Below are positions 32,336 to 43,376 of a stretch of DNA of 64,000 nt, in pieces (positions within the stretch are counted from its first letter, which is position 1; each line of letters begins with the position of its first letter). The position numbers and the translations under genes are program-made. Source of the stretch: Echinometra lucunter (taxonomy: Eukaryota; Echinodermata; Echinoidea; Camarodonta; Echinometridae); contig CM057171.1 in the NCBI GenBank assembly GCA_029962745.1, forward strand, positions 1,702,135 through 1,766,134, read 5' to 3'. The notes below the pieces were generated by a model. It was not told where the DNA came from. It searched no databases and saw only the letters and a program-made list of their open reading frames with translations.

Positions 32336-32742
32336 TTTTATACTGCTTTCACATCAAGGTACGGTCACTGCGACCGTACCCAGCGACCGATCGGACGTGC
32401 TTTCACACCTCCGTCAAAATTTGGTCAGTCCCAGAGCGATCGGTCGCTGTATAGCTGACCTAGCCGGAAGCGGAAGTAGAGATAGTGCGTAGGCATGTAT
32501 GGGGGTCATTGCATTTCGATCGGTCGCTGAGTACGATGTGCTTTCACATCTAGCTTGCATCGGTCGCGATCGGTCGCTGAAGTACCTCAGCGACCGTACT
32601 CAGCGACCGATCGTTTTTGACCAAAACGATCGGTCGCAGCGACCGATGAAATGCTTTCACATTATGATTTCATCGGTCGCAGCGACCGGTCGCAGCGACC
32701 GGTCGCAGCGACCGTACCTTGGTGTGAAAGCAGTGTGTATGT
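32336..32742. mobile_element. Palindromic CGGTCGC MITE inserted in TRIM3 upstream block
   Basis: The ends are CTGCTTTCACATCAAGGTAC and GTACCTTGGTGTGAAAGCAG. The interior has many GATCGGTCGC/GCGACCGATC units, including a local GCGACCGGTC triplet array near 32680-32712. The equivalent site before TRIM2 (about 21785) is uninterrupted (CCCAGCTAGATGTGTAAATC). This insertion is therefore independent of the intronic copies. Confidence 0.8.
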
Positions 32743-32849
32743 GTAAATCATGCTGCGTACGTGAGTTAGGAATTTGTAAGGAACTACCGTTTAGACCGTC
32801 CCCAAGAAAAGCTCGCTACGCCTACACGATATTAACCTCAGCGCCTTAT

Positions 32850-33012
32850 GTTCTGAAAATATTGCGTGGTATTGGCTCTGTGCCAAAACTGAATCATTGC
32901 ATTAGAGAAGAAAAACTGCACTTGGTTTTTCCGGGATCAAAGTACAATTTCATATTTAGCATATTTAGGAACGAGCACATCGTTAATGTGATATTCTTCG
33001 CATCGATCCCAC

Positions 33013-33043
<31 letters not shown>

Positions 33044-33177
33044 TATTACAATGACTAACCTTTTGTCGTCTGACTCTGAATGCTTTCAAGTCCAAATAGC
33101 CCAACACAGTTTTAAGTGTAGAGAACTGAAACTCGGAGCACACTGAGACTCGGATTTAGACAGCATACTTCTGAAAG
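32850..33177 (+). other. Probable 5' UTR exon of TRIM3
   Basis: Ends CTGAAAG|GTATTTAG. The leader intron would run 33178-33716 to TTTTTATTTCTCAG. The upstream TATA-like box has mutated to GATATTAACC. The segment includes a poly-A run of about 24 (33012-33037). Confidence 0.35.
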
Positions 33178-33729
33178 GTATTTAGTTATGAAAGTTATAT
33201 CAGAGTGATTAATTGAGTGCAAGGTGCAAAACAGGAAGATAGCAGCTGTTGTTTTGAACCATATTCCTGGTGCATATATCTTGAAATACGCTGTAAATTT
33301 TGTCTGTAATTTTGAATGCAAAATTCAATTTTTAACACGGAAGCAGGTTTCTAACTTGGGCGTTACTCACCTTTGCCATTTGATTACCAGTTACATCTAG
33401 AATCTATGCGTTTTTGTTTTTGTTTTGTAATTAAAATCCATTTTTGGTAGAGTTTACCATGCAGTATTTGCCCCCCCCCCCACACACACACAAGGGGGGG
33501 GGGGGAAGAAAAGAGGGAACATTTAAGATGTTATATCTCTATAGTGTATAAAGATAACCGAGGGACCTGTTAGAGGTATTCTGTGAAATTACTATGAAGT
33601 GATGTGGCTGAGTGGGTGTCAATTTATGTTCAGAATGCCACAATACTTGGTAACATACAGGACATCAATACACTGGATGTGTCCACTAAAGTTGCTTTCT
33701 TGTTTTTATTTCTCAGGAGTTTCAACAGC

Positions 33730-35628
33730 ATGGCTAATATGGCCTCTGTTCCTGCACAGAGTCTGGAATGTGTGATCTGCCAAGAACTCCTGGATGAACC
33801 TAAACAACTCTCCTGCACACACACCTTCTGTTTGAAGTGCTTGGCTGATCTCCTTGATTTCAGCATACATGGATATAAGATGACCTGCCCCGTTTGCCGT
33901 CAGACTACTCAAGTGGAAGATGGCGATGTATCTACACTTCAAACAAACTTTCCTATCAAATCTCTCGTAGAGGAATTAAAGACAGCAAATAATGTATGTA
34001 CAGCCTTTGAGCATAAAATGAGAATTCGAGCCGTGGCGTACTGCCAGACTTGTGGCGAGTACATGTGCAGTGCTTGTTTGGACATTCATGGAAAATGGAA
34101 GAACTTTAGAGGACATGAGGTGGTTGACAGTGAGGCCATCAAGAGTGGGAAGGTGAAAGTGAAGCAGCTGTGTAAGAAACATCCTCAGGAAGAGATGGAA
34201 TGGGTGTGTTCAACCTGTAAGGTGCCTATCTGCTTCAGGTGTCGGATGCTCCATCACAATGGGCCCAACCATGAGGTTGAAGAGGTAGCTGAGATCCAGA
34301 AAGAATTGAAAGATGAAGCCAAGACTCTGCAGAATGAAGCTGAAGACACTGTGAAGGTGATCACGGACCACATCACAGTGATAGAAGAAGAAAATGTGAA
34401 GTCCTGTGCCATGCTTGATGAAAGGGTAGAAAATGTTATCAGAGCATTTGAGGATTGTCTACAAAACCTTACAAAACAAAAGGATGAACTTGTCAAGAAA
34501 CTGCAAAAGTGCAAAGATGAAATGAAAAGAAACTTACAGGACATGAAGGAATGTGACTTGAAACTGCTGAGTGGTATCAATTCTGCTCGTGATTTAATCA
34601 CCAAGGGAGCTGCAGGATTCTTGGATGGAGAGTCTTTGGTTGTGCATCAGAGACTATGTACCGAGTTGAGAGAGCTGATGAACAAAGCTGACTGCGATGA
34701 TAAGATACCAAGAGACATCACTGAACAAGCTGAGAACATCAAGTTCACCAGATCTCAAAGTCAACAAGACCTCAAATTGGGAAAACTCATCCTTCCAGGA
34801 ATGGATAGTGAATCTGCTTCAGCAAATCCTCCTAGAACCCTTGAGCCAACTCATGGTGACGAACTTTGGAACTTGAAGAAGATACATTCACTATCCACGT
34901 TAGGTCATGGGGTGTCTGATATGGCACCAACACCAGATGGCAGAATGGCTGTGTGTTACCATGAACGAGGTGTAGATCTCTTTACTGTTGATGGGCTACA
35001 AGATACAGTCTTTAAGACTAAGGGAATACGGAAAATAAGTTTTTTGTCAGATGGTAGATGCTCAGTCATTGGCACTGATGGACAGTTTTCTATGTACTCA
35101 GCGAAGTTTGAGAAAGTTCCAAGCCCAGAAGTAAACGCAAAAAGTTGCTTTCATGTATTAGCCAAGGTCAATGAAGTATTAATAGGTCATTTTGAATCGA
35201 AAAATATGCTGTCAGTGTACAGACCAGACAAGAGAGAATTTGTTCAAGATGTTCACGAAATCTCTTCAAATTGTACCGCATTAAGTCATATGAATCATAG
35301 ACCGTATCATGTACTTCAGACACGGGATTTGGTTGAAAGTTGCGTTAAAGTAGTCAATGAAACATTCCAAGAAATCAATGCAATTAGATTAGCAGGGTAT
35401 AAGGTACCAACAATCGTTCTAGAAGATGACAGTATCCTAATCGGATGGGAGAAACGAGGTTATGCTACAGTGGATCTTTACACCTATGATCTAAGATATG
35501 TTAGAACAGTATTTCCTCAATTCAAACTATATGGCAGTGACTTCCACATGGCAGCATTTTCGACTGGTGAGATCGCAATGTGTGACGGTAGACTCATCCA
35601 CGTCTTTCGTAAAGATTACAAGGTGTAA
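33730..35628 (+). CDS. TRIM3: RING/B-box protein with altered B-box 1
   Basis: 632 residues from the first ATG after the acceptor. The RING is intact. B-box 1 starts CTAFEHK instead of CTVCDDD, so the second metal-binding cysteine (position 93) is phenylalanine. The remaining B-box 1 residues and all of B-box 2 are kept. The N-terminal half resembles TRIM2. From about residue 385 (KLGKLILPGMDSE) it resembles TRIM1, TRIM4 and TRIM5, so it looks recombinant. Its variable patch (about 35130-35410) is the shortest: FESKNMLSVYRPDKREF, with no NYLLYNN-type insert. A canonical AATAAA lies at 35769-35774, 141 bases past the stop. An altered B-box 1 need not abolish ligase activity, since the RING is separate. 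Confidence 0.9.
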   Translation: MANMASVPAQSLECVICQELLDEPKQLSCTHTFCLKCLADLLDFSIHGYKMTCPVCRQTTQVEDGDVSTLQTNFPIKSLVEELKTANNVCTAFEHKMRIRAVAYCQTCGEYMCSACLDIHGKWKNFRGHEVVDSEAIKSGKVKVKQLCKKHPQEEMEWVCSTCKVPICFRCRMLHHNGPNHEVEEVAEIQKELKDEAKTLQNEAEDTVKVITDHITVIEEENVKSCAMLDERVENVIRAFEDCLQNLTKQKDELVKKLQKCKDEMKRNLQDMKECDLKLLSGINSARDLITKGAAGFLDGESLVVHQRLCTELRELMNKADCDDKIPRDITEQAENIKFTRSQSQQDLKLGKLILPGMDSESASANPPRTLEPTHGDELWNLKKIHSLSTLGHGVSDMAPTPDGRMAVCYHERGVDLFTVDGLQDTVFKTKGIRKISFLSDGRCSVIGTDGQFSMYSAKFEKVPSPEVNAKSCFHVLAKVNEVLIGHFESKNMLSVYRPDKREFVQDVHEISSNCTALSHMNHRPYHVLQTRDLVESCVKVVNETFQEINAIRLAGYKVPTIVLEDDSILIGWEKRGYATVDLYTYDLRYVRTVFPQFKLYGSDFHMAAFSTGEIAMCDGRLIHVFRKDYKV

Positions 35629-35768
35629 TTTGAAGGAGGGCATCGCATACTTATGCGCAGTGAATATTCATAAAGGCAATGAACTAATTTTGTTTTCAGT
35701 CAGTTGGGCATCAAGTCTTTGATGTCAGGATGGGCAGAATGTCTTGAAACGATTGATGATCCATAGCA

Positions 35769-35774
35769 AATAAA
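35769..35774 (+). terminator. Candidate polyadenylation signal of TRIM3
   Basis: AATAAA within CAAATAAACTTCC. The paralogs have CAAGTAAACC at the same place, so the signal is either gained here or lost elsewhere. Confidence 0.4.
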
Positions 35775-35937
35775 CTTCCTTTACAGGCCCTTGATTGAAA
35801 AAGGTTGTCACATTAAGGGCGTTTCTAAGAACAGTCTTTCATTACTGATTTACAAATGATAACCTAAAACTTTGATGTAATTATTTACATGGTTTAATAC
35901 TTAGGCTATCAGAATGGGTATATTTAATCATTCGGAT

Positions 35938-36030
35938 CTCCCTTTAATAATAACAATAATGATAATAACAATACATAATATTTATATAAGGCGCTTAATA
36001 CTGGTGTTTCTAAGCGCACTATATTCAGCC
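35938..36030. repeat. (TAA)n plus AGCGC-type retroelement tail
   Basis: AATAATAACAATAATGATAAT is followed by TTTATATAAGGCGCTTAATAC and CTAAGCGCAC, a widespread short interspersed-element style 3' end. Confidence 0.4.
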
Positions 36031-37519
36031 AAGAAATGAATTACCAGAACGCAAATTTGAAGTTAAACTGATTAAATTAATAGAATTAAGCTATCTCACC
36101 AAACCATACTTGGATAAAGAAGAATGTCAATCATATAAATACGGAAGTGGTTAGCAACACCGGCTTGCGAAGCAAATTATTACCTGTCAGTTATTTATAA
36201 GACTTACTTATAAATTAACGATGTTTACTTCCAGCATGCCAACCTTAAGTGTATTCATTGTCTTTATGGGCTTACCAAATAGCTTAGGTCGTGCATTTTT
36301 CATAATTTAGGCCTATTATTCATTTGGAAATGGATGTTATTTTGCACAAACATGTTTACATTCTCTACTATCAAATCTATTTCTCTCATATTGCACCTTG
36401 AGCACAGTACTTATGATTTTGTGGAGTATTTGCAAAATTAATACTCTTTACCAGTGTAATTCAAAATTAATGTTCAAACAGGACATGCAGTCGTTGAAGC
36501 AGGCCAAATACATGTTGCATAATATTTAAATTATGTCTAGACTATTTATTTTAGAAAGATCACTATGGATGGTTATAGAATGTCACTATTTACTTTCTTA
36601 TTATTGATAATTTGGAATGAGGACTCAACTCACCATAATTCACAGAAGCCGCGGCTCTCTGGGAAGGTGGAGTTTAACCCCCTTTCTCAGGAAAGAATGA
36701 CTAGAGTGTAGATGCTAAAAGTACTTGTATCTATTCTTCTTGTGTATAATGTAATAATGTATAGATGATACTCACATGTGCATTTAATACTGTCCCACAC
36801 TACTAACACAGCCCACAAGTTTTTTCATCTCATTGCTAGGTATAATTCTCCAAAATAAATGTCTGACCCATCAGTAAGCACAGGTACAACAGCGCCCCCA
36901 CGTCTATGCATGAGTTACCTAGGTATGCCCGAAAAAACGGTGCAGCTATGTACTGCTATTGGTAAGATTGCATCTATGAATGGGCTGGGCAAGCGCTAGC
37001 TTGGAACTGAGCTGAAGCATGTGGTGTTTTTTTTTTTTTTTTTTTTACTCATCTTCCTTTCCAAGTTTTGATTACAGATATGTATATAAATAGTTCAAAA
37101 TATACTTGATATTATATGTAAATTGAAAGAGATAAAGAAATTGGCAACTATAGTCAAATATGACTGATTGCCGATACCATACAACGAAAGAAGAATAAGT
37201 TTTTGAAAGTGGGGGGGGGGGGGGGGGGGTCTGAGCGTATAAACCAGGATAATCATTTCCGCGTTGTTATACAGAGGTCAACGTGTCTACTCAAAAAGTG
37301 GGGGGCGGGGGGCGCAGCCCCCCCCCCCCCCGGTTACGGGGTCTCTGACTCAATATTTATCAGCTAGACCAAAGTTCTCACAATTGGTCCAAAAGACCTG
37401 TTGCTTCCCTAAGCTTGCCACATTCTTATACACCTATTCTTTATAATTTTTTGGTAAGCACAACTGTATGAATCTATGGCTGAAATAAGAGTAAGAATAT
37501 AAGGAAATTCTTTTGTTTT
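36031..37519. other. 3' flank of TRIM3
   Basis: No gene recognised. It contains a poly-T run (37027-37046) and G- and C-runs at 37209-37230 and 37293-37333 flanking CGCAGCC. The latter resemble ends of a GC-rich element that also occurs near 12829. Confidence 0.45.
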
Positions 37520-37710
37520 ACACTGAATTAATGCAAAAGCCTTAAAAATTGTATCTAGTCGGAAGTATATTATGTGTTTCATTATTATTTTCAGATGTTA
37601 ACGCTGTACATTGTAAATAAAGAATAGCCTACTGAGAAAGGTGCATGTAGAAAAAAATGTAAATATACTGGTCAGTGAATTTATATTGCAGAAGACAGTG
37701 TAGATACAAC
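37520..37710. repeat. Satellite remnant downstream of TRIM3
   Basis: One to two diverged monomers (TTTCATTATTATTTTCAG, GTTAACGCTGTACATTG). Confidence 0.6.
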
Positions 37711-38246
37711 AGAGATTTCAATTTCTCTCTGCTTTTTGATGTATATTTGTACCTCTGCAATGAATACAATTTTATTTCCGTTATCTCCATTGAAATTGAA
37801 TATTTTTTCCTGTCTTTAAAGCGTGCAAAGTGCTAGACATATATGTATTTTCCTATTTTCTTTCTTAATGACTGAGTTATAATGGAAAATCCGAACTTAC
37901 TGTTAATTGGATCGAGTTAGGTTTCGATGGGATTCACCATCACTGTCTGAGGGTAGAATGAGAATGTAACAGGATCCATGGCCATGCGCAATCAATACAC
38001 ATGTTTTACCTTTAAAAATTCCAAAATTCCACCAAAAGTGCGCACCAGATCTTTCAGTTTCAATTTTTATAATGCAAAAGCGCTTTCCAAAAACCAGCAT
38101 GGTCGCTTCGTTCCCTTCAGGAGATCATTAAAGAGTGCCATTAAAGAACAACAACCAACCAACTTCGCAAGCGTGTTTCATCAAACTTTTTACACATTCT
38201 CCCCCCCCCCCCGGAAAAAATTCTGCGCACGGCCCCTACAAGATCC

Positions 38247-38600
38247 AATTCAATTCAATTCAATTCCATTCTTTATTTTCTCAATGAAACATAAACATGA
38301 CATATATATATATATATAAAACAGGGCATTGATACAAAACATAGTATTATACTACAAGAAAATAGATTAATGAGAATGAGGGGTCAACAAAAAAGAGCAA
38401 AAAAGTCTTATAGTTCATTGACCCCAAAATTAACAAAACATTAGTTATACTTAATCAAACTTATCATAACCAAAAACACACATAAAAGAAACCACCAAAA
38501 ACATTGAAAGTAAAAGTAAAAAAAAAAAGAATTAAAAGCGTATAACATAATTATATTAAGAATACAAACTTAAAAGATGTAGTTTATAATTGCGCTTAAA
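38247..38600 (-). repeat. Minus-oriented retroelement 3' end with (GAATT)n tail
   Basis: CAATTCAATTCAATTC followed by CATTCTTTATTTTCTCA. Read on the minus strand this is an AATAAAGAATG end with a pentamer tail. The A-rich stretch to about 38600 would be the 3' UTR. Confidence 0.4.
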
Positions 38601-38740
38601 AGAATTAAGTGATGGGCAAACGGTAAGTTCAGAATTCTAATTATAACTCAGATATTATTGAACTTAGACCGAATGAATAATAACTGTCATGTTGTTATTT
38701 TCTTACATGTTAACACAATGTGCATGATAAGCATTTTTAT

Positions 38741-39391
38741 ACCCCCGCCAAACGAAGTTTGAAGGGATATATTAGGAATCAGCTACGGTCGGTCGGGTGG
38801 TCGGTCGGTCGGTCCGTTGCAAATCTTGCAGATCTTACTAGTTCCTTATTTTTGAGCAATGCTCATGAACTTTGGCAGCACATAAGTTGGTCTTAATTGG
38901 GATGAAGATGTGCAAGATAAACTTTTTGAATGTGTCGGAAACTGCGTTGCCATGGTAACGGCATATTATTACAAAAACAATCGGAGAAATCTTGCGGATC
39001 GAACTACTTCTTCATTTTTCGAGCAATGCTTCTGAGATTCGGCACATAAGTTGGTCTTGGGATAAGGATGTACAAGACGCACGTTTTGAATGCGTCGAAA
39101 ACTGAGTTGCCATGGTAACAGCATATTATTGCAGGAAATCAAGGGGAAATCTTGCAGATCGAAATACTTCCTTATTTTTCGAGGAATAAACTTTGCAACA
39201 CAATGTTTAAATGAAGATGCGTAAGACATTTGTAATGTGTTGCAAACTTCGTTGCCATGGGAACAGCTGATTAAAGCACTAAATGTGGAAAATCTGGTGG
39301 ATCGAAATACTTCGTCATTTTCTCAGCAATGCTCATGAAATTTGGCACACACATTTGGGCGGAGGTATATTAATAACCTTTAGTGACTACT
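38741..39391. mobile_element. 0.65 kb element with X-box-like internal repeats, 8-bp target duplication
   Basis: It starts ACCCCCGCCAAACGAAG and has GGGCGGAGGTAT near its other end. Direct repeats ATTTTTAT lie at 38733-38740 and 39392-39399, exactly where the paralogous ML 3' flanks are continuous. Inside, three diverged repeats of about 145-160 bp each carry GTTGCCATGGTAAC or GTTGCCATGGGAAC. A (GGTC)n run lies near 38788-38815. An 8-bp duplication suggests hAT-type integration. Confidence 0.65.
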
Positions 39392-39614
39392 ATTTTTATG
39401 GGCGAAATGAATATGCAAAAATTTATCGCACCTTTGACTATTCTTCATGATAATTCACGATATAATGACGAGGTAACTTATTCCTAGTTATTTGCTGTTT
39501 TGGTCACTGGCTGGCAGCTTTATCCGAGCCTAAACAAAGTTTTAATGTATAAAACACACTTAAATCATCGCTATGTACATGTAGTATGAACACACCCGAC
39601 GATGATTTGTTATC

Positions 39615-39730
39615 ATTCGCTTGTGTGTGCGATGTATAAGTCCAAACTATAGGCTTTTATCATGTTTATGCAGCCCATGCGTGCTCCATCGATCGCCGTC
39701 ATGAATTGAAAATCGGAGCTTGTATGAACC
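39615..39730 (-). pseudogene. Decayed last exon of a GM2-activator-like gene, copy E
   Basis: After TTTCAAATTACAG the minus strand reads GSYKLRFSIHDGDR, then a frameshift moves the conserved MGC (still visible as ATGGGCTGC) out of frame. Exons 2 and 3 are absent nearby. This is a clear pseudogene remnant. Confidence 0.75.
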
Positions 39731-40580
39731 CTGTAATTTGAAACAATTGGAATCAAAATAAACCTTTAACATGATTTATTTGCCAAAGTTGATAGAGTCT
39801 ACTATAACAATTCAAAAGCTCATGCATAAAGAATACGTCTTATATCATATTGTCATGGTGTGGCTGTACTTTCCCGGTATTATCCATATTTCATAAAGGC
39901 CTTCCAAATGTGCATTCATACCTGTAATGATGTTTTTTATATTTCAGTTTTTTCTTAACTTATACATTGATGATGATGCTTTTCATCTTTCAACATCCGT
40001 AGAAATATATCTGTATATAAATGTACCTTAATCTGACTACTTACATGTAAGATACACAATACTTCTGTTAGGCTTGGATGGTTTTGTTGCTTTTGACATA
40101 CCTGGGCCCTGCAACATAAAAAATACAATCAATATACGATTGATATCATTCGTGAGTCTATGGCAAACCGTGTACAATAGATTTACAATCGATCGTAAGA
40201 TTGATTGTATCTCTTTATGTTACACCCCCTGCTGTGATTATTCATTGTTGTAGGTTAATACATGTATCAAGAAACCTGTATGTTTGTGAACGAACAGAAT
40301 AATTGGTGTCAATGATCTTCAATAAATGGAACATTAATTACCAATCATGTAAACATTTATTTTCTTGAAGTGATTTTGCAACATGTAGCAATCACTTCGC
40401 ACTATACAATTTACATCAGATCCGTAAATGAAGGAAACTTGTAGCATTTAATTTCGACAGGCTATATTCATTCCCTTTTGGTATACCGGCATCAAAACTC
40501 AGTGTCAGTCACACCTCCACACCTCCTTATCACGGATTTCAAACCGATCGATTGTTGGCCATTATCGGAAGTGTGATTTT
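39731..40580. other. Former ML-gene intron region, no feature
   Basis: AT-rich. It shares short blocks with the last intron of ML copies A-C (for example GCATAAAGAATAC, CATTCATACC) and nothing else recognisable. Confidence 0.4.
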
Positions 40581-40584
40581 TATT

Positions 40585-41290
40585 TGGATCTGGTGCCGTA
40601 GAGATGCTGTAGCAGAGTGGTTTAAAGGAGAATGCAACCCAAGCATCAGTGTGCTGTTAGTGAATAAAGATGACCAAGAAGGGTCAACAGTAAAAGTTTG
40701 AGCAAAATCGGACAATCTGTTCAAGAGTTATACATTTTGAAAGTTTCAGTAAATCCCTATTATGAGGATCCTTGAGTTGGCAACTTTGCCAGCATCTGTG
40801 ATGTCATCGTGGACAACTCTCAATTCATTTTGTACATAATTTTTTCAAAAAAATGATAACATAATTCTTCCCAATATGTTTGCAGAATTGACATGGCCAT
40901 GACATACTCAAATAATAAATCAAAAGAATTTTTATTTCTCTTGAAAATAAAGAAAATGTTGAATTCTCTGTACAAAATGAATGGAGAGTTGTCCACGATG
41001 ACATCACATATGCTGGCAAAGTTGCCAATTTAAGGATCCCTATAATAAGGATTAACTTAAACTTTCAAAGTTCATAACTCTTGAACAGATTGTCCGATTT
41101 TGCTCAAACTTTCACTGTTTATTCTTCTTGTTTTTCTTCATTCACTGGAAGCACACTGATGTCTGGGTTACATTCTCCTTTATTAAGGCTCGAGTGACTG
41201 GACACTCGAGAACTGGGGGTCGATCTCCGTCACGCCACTTTTATCTATATTGCTCTTTGTCGCACATCAAATAAAGTGTTATAGGCATAT
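40585..41290 (+). repeat. tRNA-like SINE split by a later insertion
   Basis: The 5' part (GGTGCCGTAGAGATGCTGTAG... to 40621) and the 3' part (from about 41187, CTCGAGTGACTGGACACTCGAG to ATCAAATAAAG) join into the second leucine-like SINE type once 40626-41179 is removed. Confidence 0.75.
40626..41179. mobile_element. 554-bp foldback element inside the SINE
   Basis: The ends AGGAGAATGCAACCC and GGGTTACATTCTCCT are inverted repeats with one mismatch, flanked by TTAA on the left and TTATTAA on the right. The inverted arms continue for roughly 200 bp each, for example GCAAAATCGGACAATCTGTT against AACAGATTGTCCGATTTTGC. The RNA would form a long hairpin. Probably a TTAA-type MITE, like the one at 20093. 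Confidence 0.8.
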
Positions 41291-41989
41291 TATTGATACT
41301 AACGTGTGCATAATATTATGAAGTTTGAAGGTTTGCACGGTGGTACGGATAATCGTAGGAAGGGTTTACGCTTCATCATGTGGTAAGTCCTGAAAAGGAC
41401 TGTTGGGTTGGTGGAGATACACTGGAAATACATGAAGGTGAAAGTGAGAGGCATGAAAGAAGGAGAAATGGAGGGTTGAGTATCTTTCTGGATACTGGGT
41501 GAATAACTGTAAACGAGGGGGGGGGGGGGGGTTCACAAAGACTAAGATTGACTGAAATCGCTCTTAACCATGGCTGGCCAATTATGCCACATTTTTTTCA
41601 CCACGGGTCTCTCATAGGATTTGAAATCGTGGTCACAAATCTGCAGAATTGACATTTTTTTTCATAGTTCATTGACGAAGAAAAAAAAATGGGAATTCTG
41701 TAAATTTGTGCCCCTGATTATCATATCCCTTGAAAGGCCAGTAGTGAAGATTAATGAAAATAAACAATGGAATGAATTTCAATGGCCTGCCATAGTTAAG
41801 TGCGATTTGAGTCACTCTTAGTCTTTGTGAAACACCCCAAGAAGAGGTGTGAAGGCTTGAGGTAGGCAAAGAGATGAGGAGACTTGGGCTTGAGGTCGGC
41901 GATGAGGTGAGAAGCCCTGAGGCAGGTGGAGGAGGATAGAAGACTCGACGTTCCGGGCAACTTGACTTGAAAAAGGAAGAAGGAAACGA

Positions 41990-42057
41990 AGAAGAAGAAG
42001 AAGAAGAAGAAGTAAAGAAAAGAAGAAGAAGAAGATGAAGTAGAAGAAGAAGAAGTG
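41990..42057. repeat. (GAA)n tract of tandem unit 1
   Basis: Interrupted GAA repeats. The counterpart in unit 2 is at about 44175-44242. Confidence 0.85.
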
Positions 42058-42574
42058 TAATGCATGAAATTAAAATAATGAGCTGGATTAACCCAAAGCT
42101 TCCAAATATATAAAATAATTGTCAGAAGATTTTGAAAGATTGAACTAAATTAGGCATTTCTTCCCTGATTAAAAAATAAAAAATAAAAAAATTAGAAAAT
42201 ATGCCTCCCCTAAGATTCCCCTTCTATCTCTCTGTGATTTATAGATCAACCTATCTCCACTTACCCCCTCTTTTTCTCTTTTTCTTTATACTTTCTATCT
42301 TATCTCCTTTTTATGACTCTATTTCTGCTTTCATTCTTTCCTTCTCTCTTTCTCTCTCTATCGATCATTCTATCTACATTTCCTTGCCTCTCTTTCTTTT
42401 TCTTTATGCTTTCTTTCTATATCTCCTTCTCTCTGACTCCGACTTTGATTCTCCTCTCATTCTTCCTTCCTCCCTTCATTTTCGTTACAACTTTTCTCTT
42501 TCGTCATTTCTCTCATGCACATGACGAAGATGAAAAAAAAACCAACGAATTTTGCATAGGCCTGCATGTTTAAA

Positions 42575-43376
42575 ATATGTGTAAATCATACTGTGTGCGA
42601 AAGTTAGGAATAGGATTTTTAAACTATAGGTCACCACTCCCGTGAAAATCTGGCTACGCTACAGGCTATAAAGAGTTTTTCTATTTCTTTTTCTTTGTAT
42701 TACATCTTGAAAGTATTGCTGGCATTGGGTCAGTAATGAACCAATGAATAAGGGAAGAAAAAGTGAACTTGGTTTCCGGGATCAAAGTACACTTTCGCAT
42801 GGTTAGGAACAAGCACATTGCTCATGTGATATGCTTTGCATCGATCCCACAAAAGTCCAAATAGCCCAACACAGTTTTAAGTGTAGAGAGCTGATACTCG
42901 GAACACGCTGGGACTCGGATTCAAACAGCATACTCCCAAAAGGTATTTAGTTAAGAAATTATGTCAGAGTAATTTACTGAGTGCAAGGTGCAAATTAATT
43001 CCTGGTGCATAAACATGATAAATCTCGAAGAAGGCTGTGAATTTTGTCTGTAATTTCGCATGCCAATTCGATCTCACGGAAGCACGGTTTGTATCTTGGG
43101 CGTTACTCTCCTTTGCCATCAGTCGTATACAGGAAGTAGCCCTGATAGCAGAGATTGGTAAGAATAACATCGTATTTACGTCTTTTTAATGTCATGTAAT
43201 ACATCTTATTTCCGTATTATATATACGTCTTTAAGACGATACTTTGCACCAGCACACGACGTAAAATAAGACGTCATATTCTTATGTCAATTTTACATCA
43301 TATTGGTCGGGAAAAACGTCGTTATGACGTCTTTATGACCCAAAGGAAGCTCACAGACTGGTAAAAATCAAGTCCA
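42575..43376 (+). other. TRIM upstream/leader block without a TRIM gene, unit 1
   Basis: Homologous to 7965-8830 before TRIM1. It includes the TGTAAATCATACTGTG block, CTATAAAGAG at about 42669, a conserved exon-like block ending AAAAG|GTATTTAG (about 42943) and the ACGTC-rich module. It then breaks into the next tandem unit, so any transcript would lack the coding exon unless spliced on to TRIM4. Confidence 0.6.
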
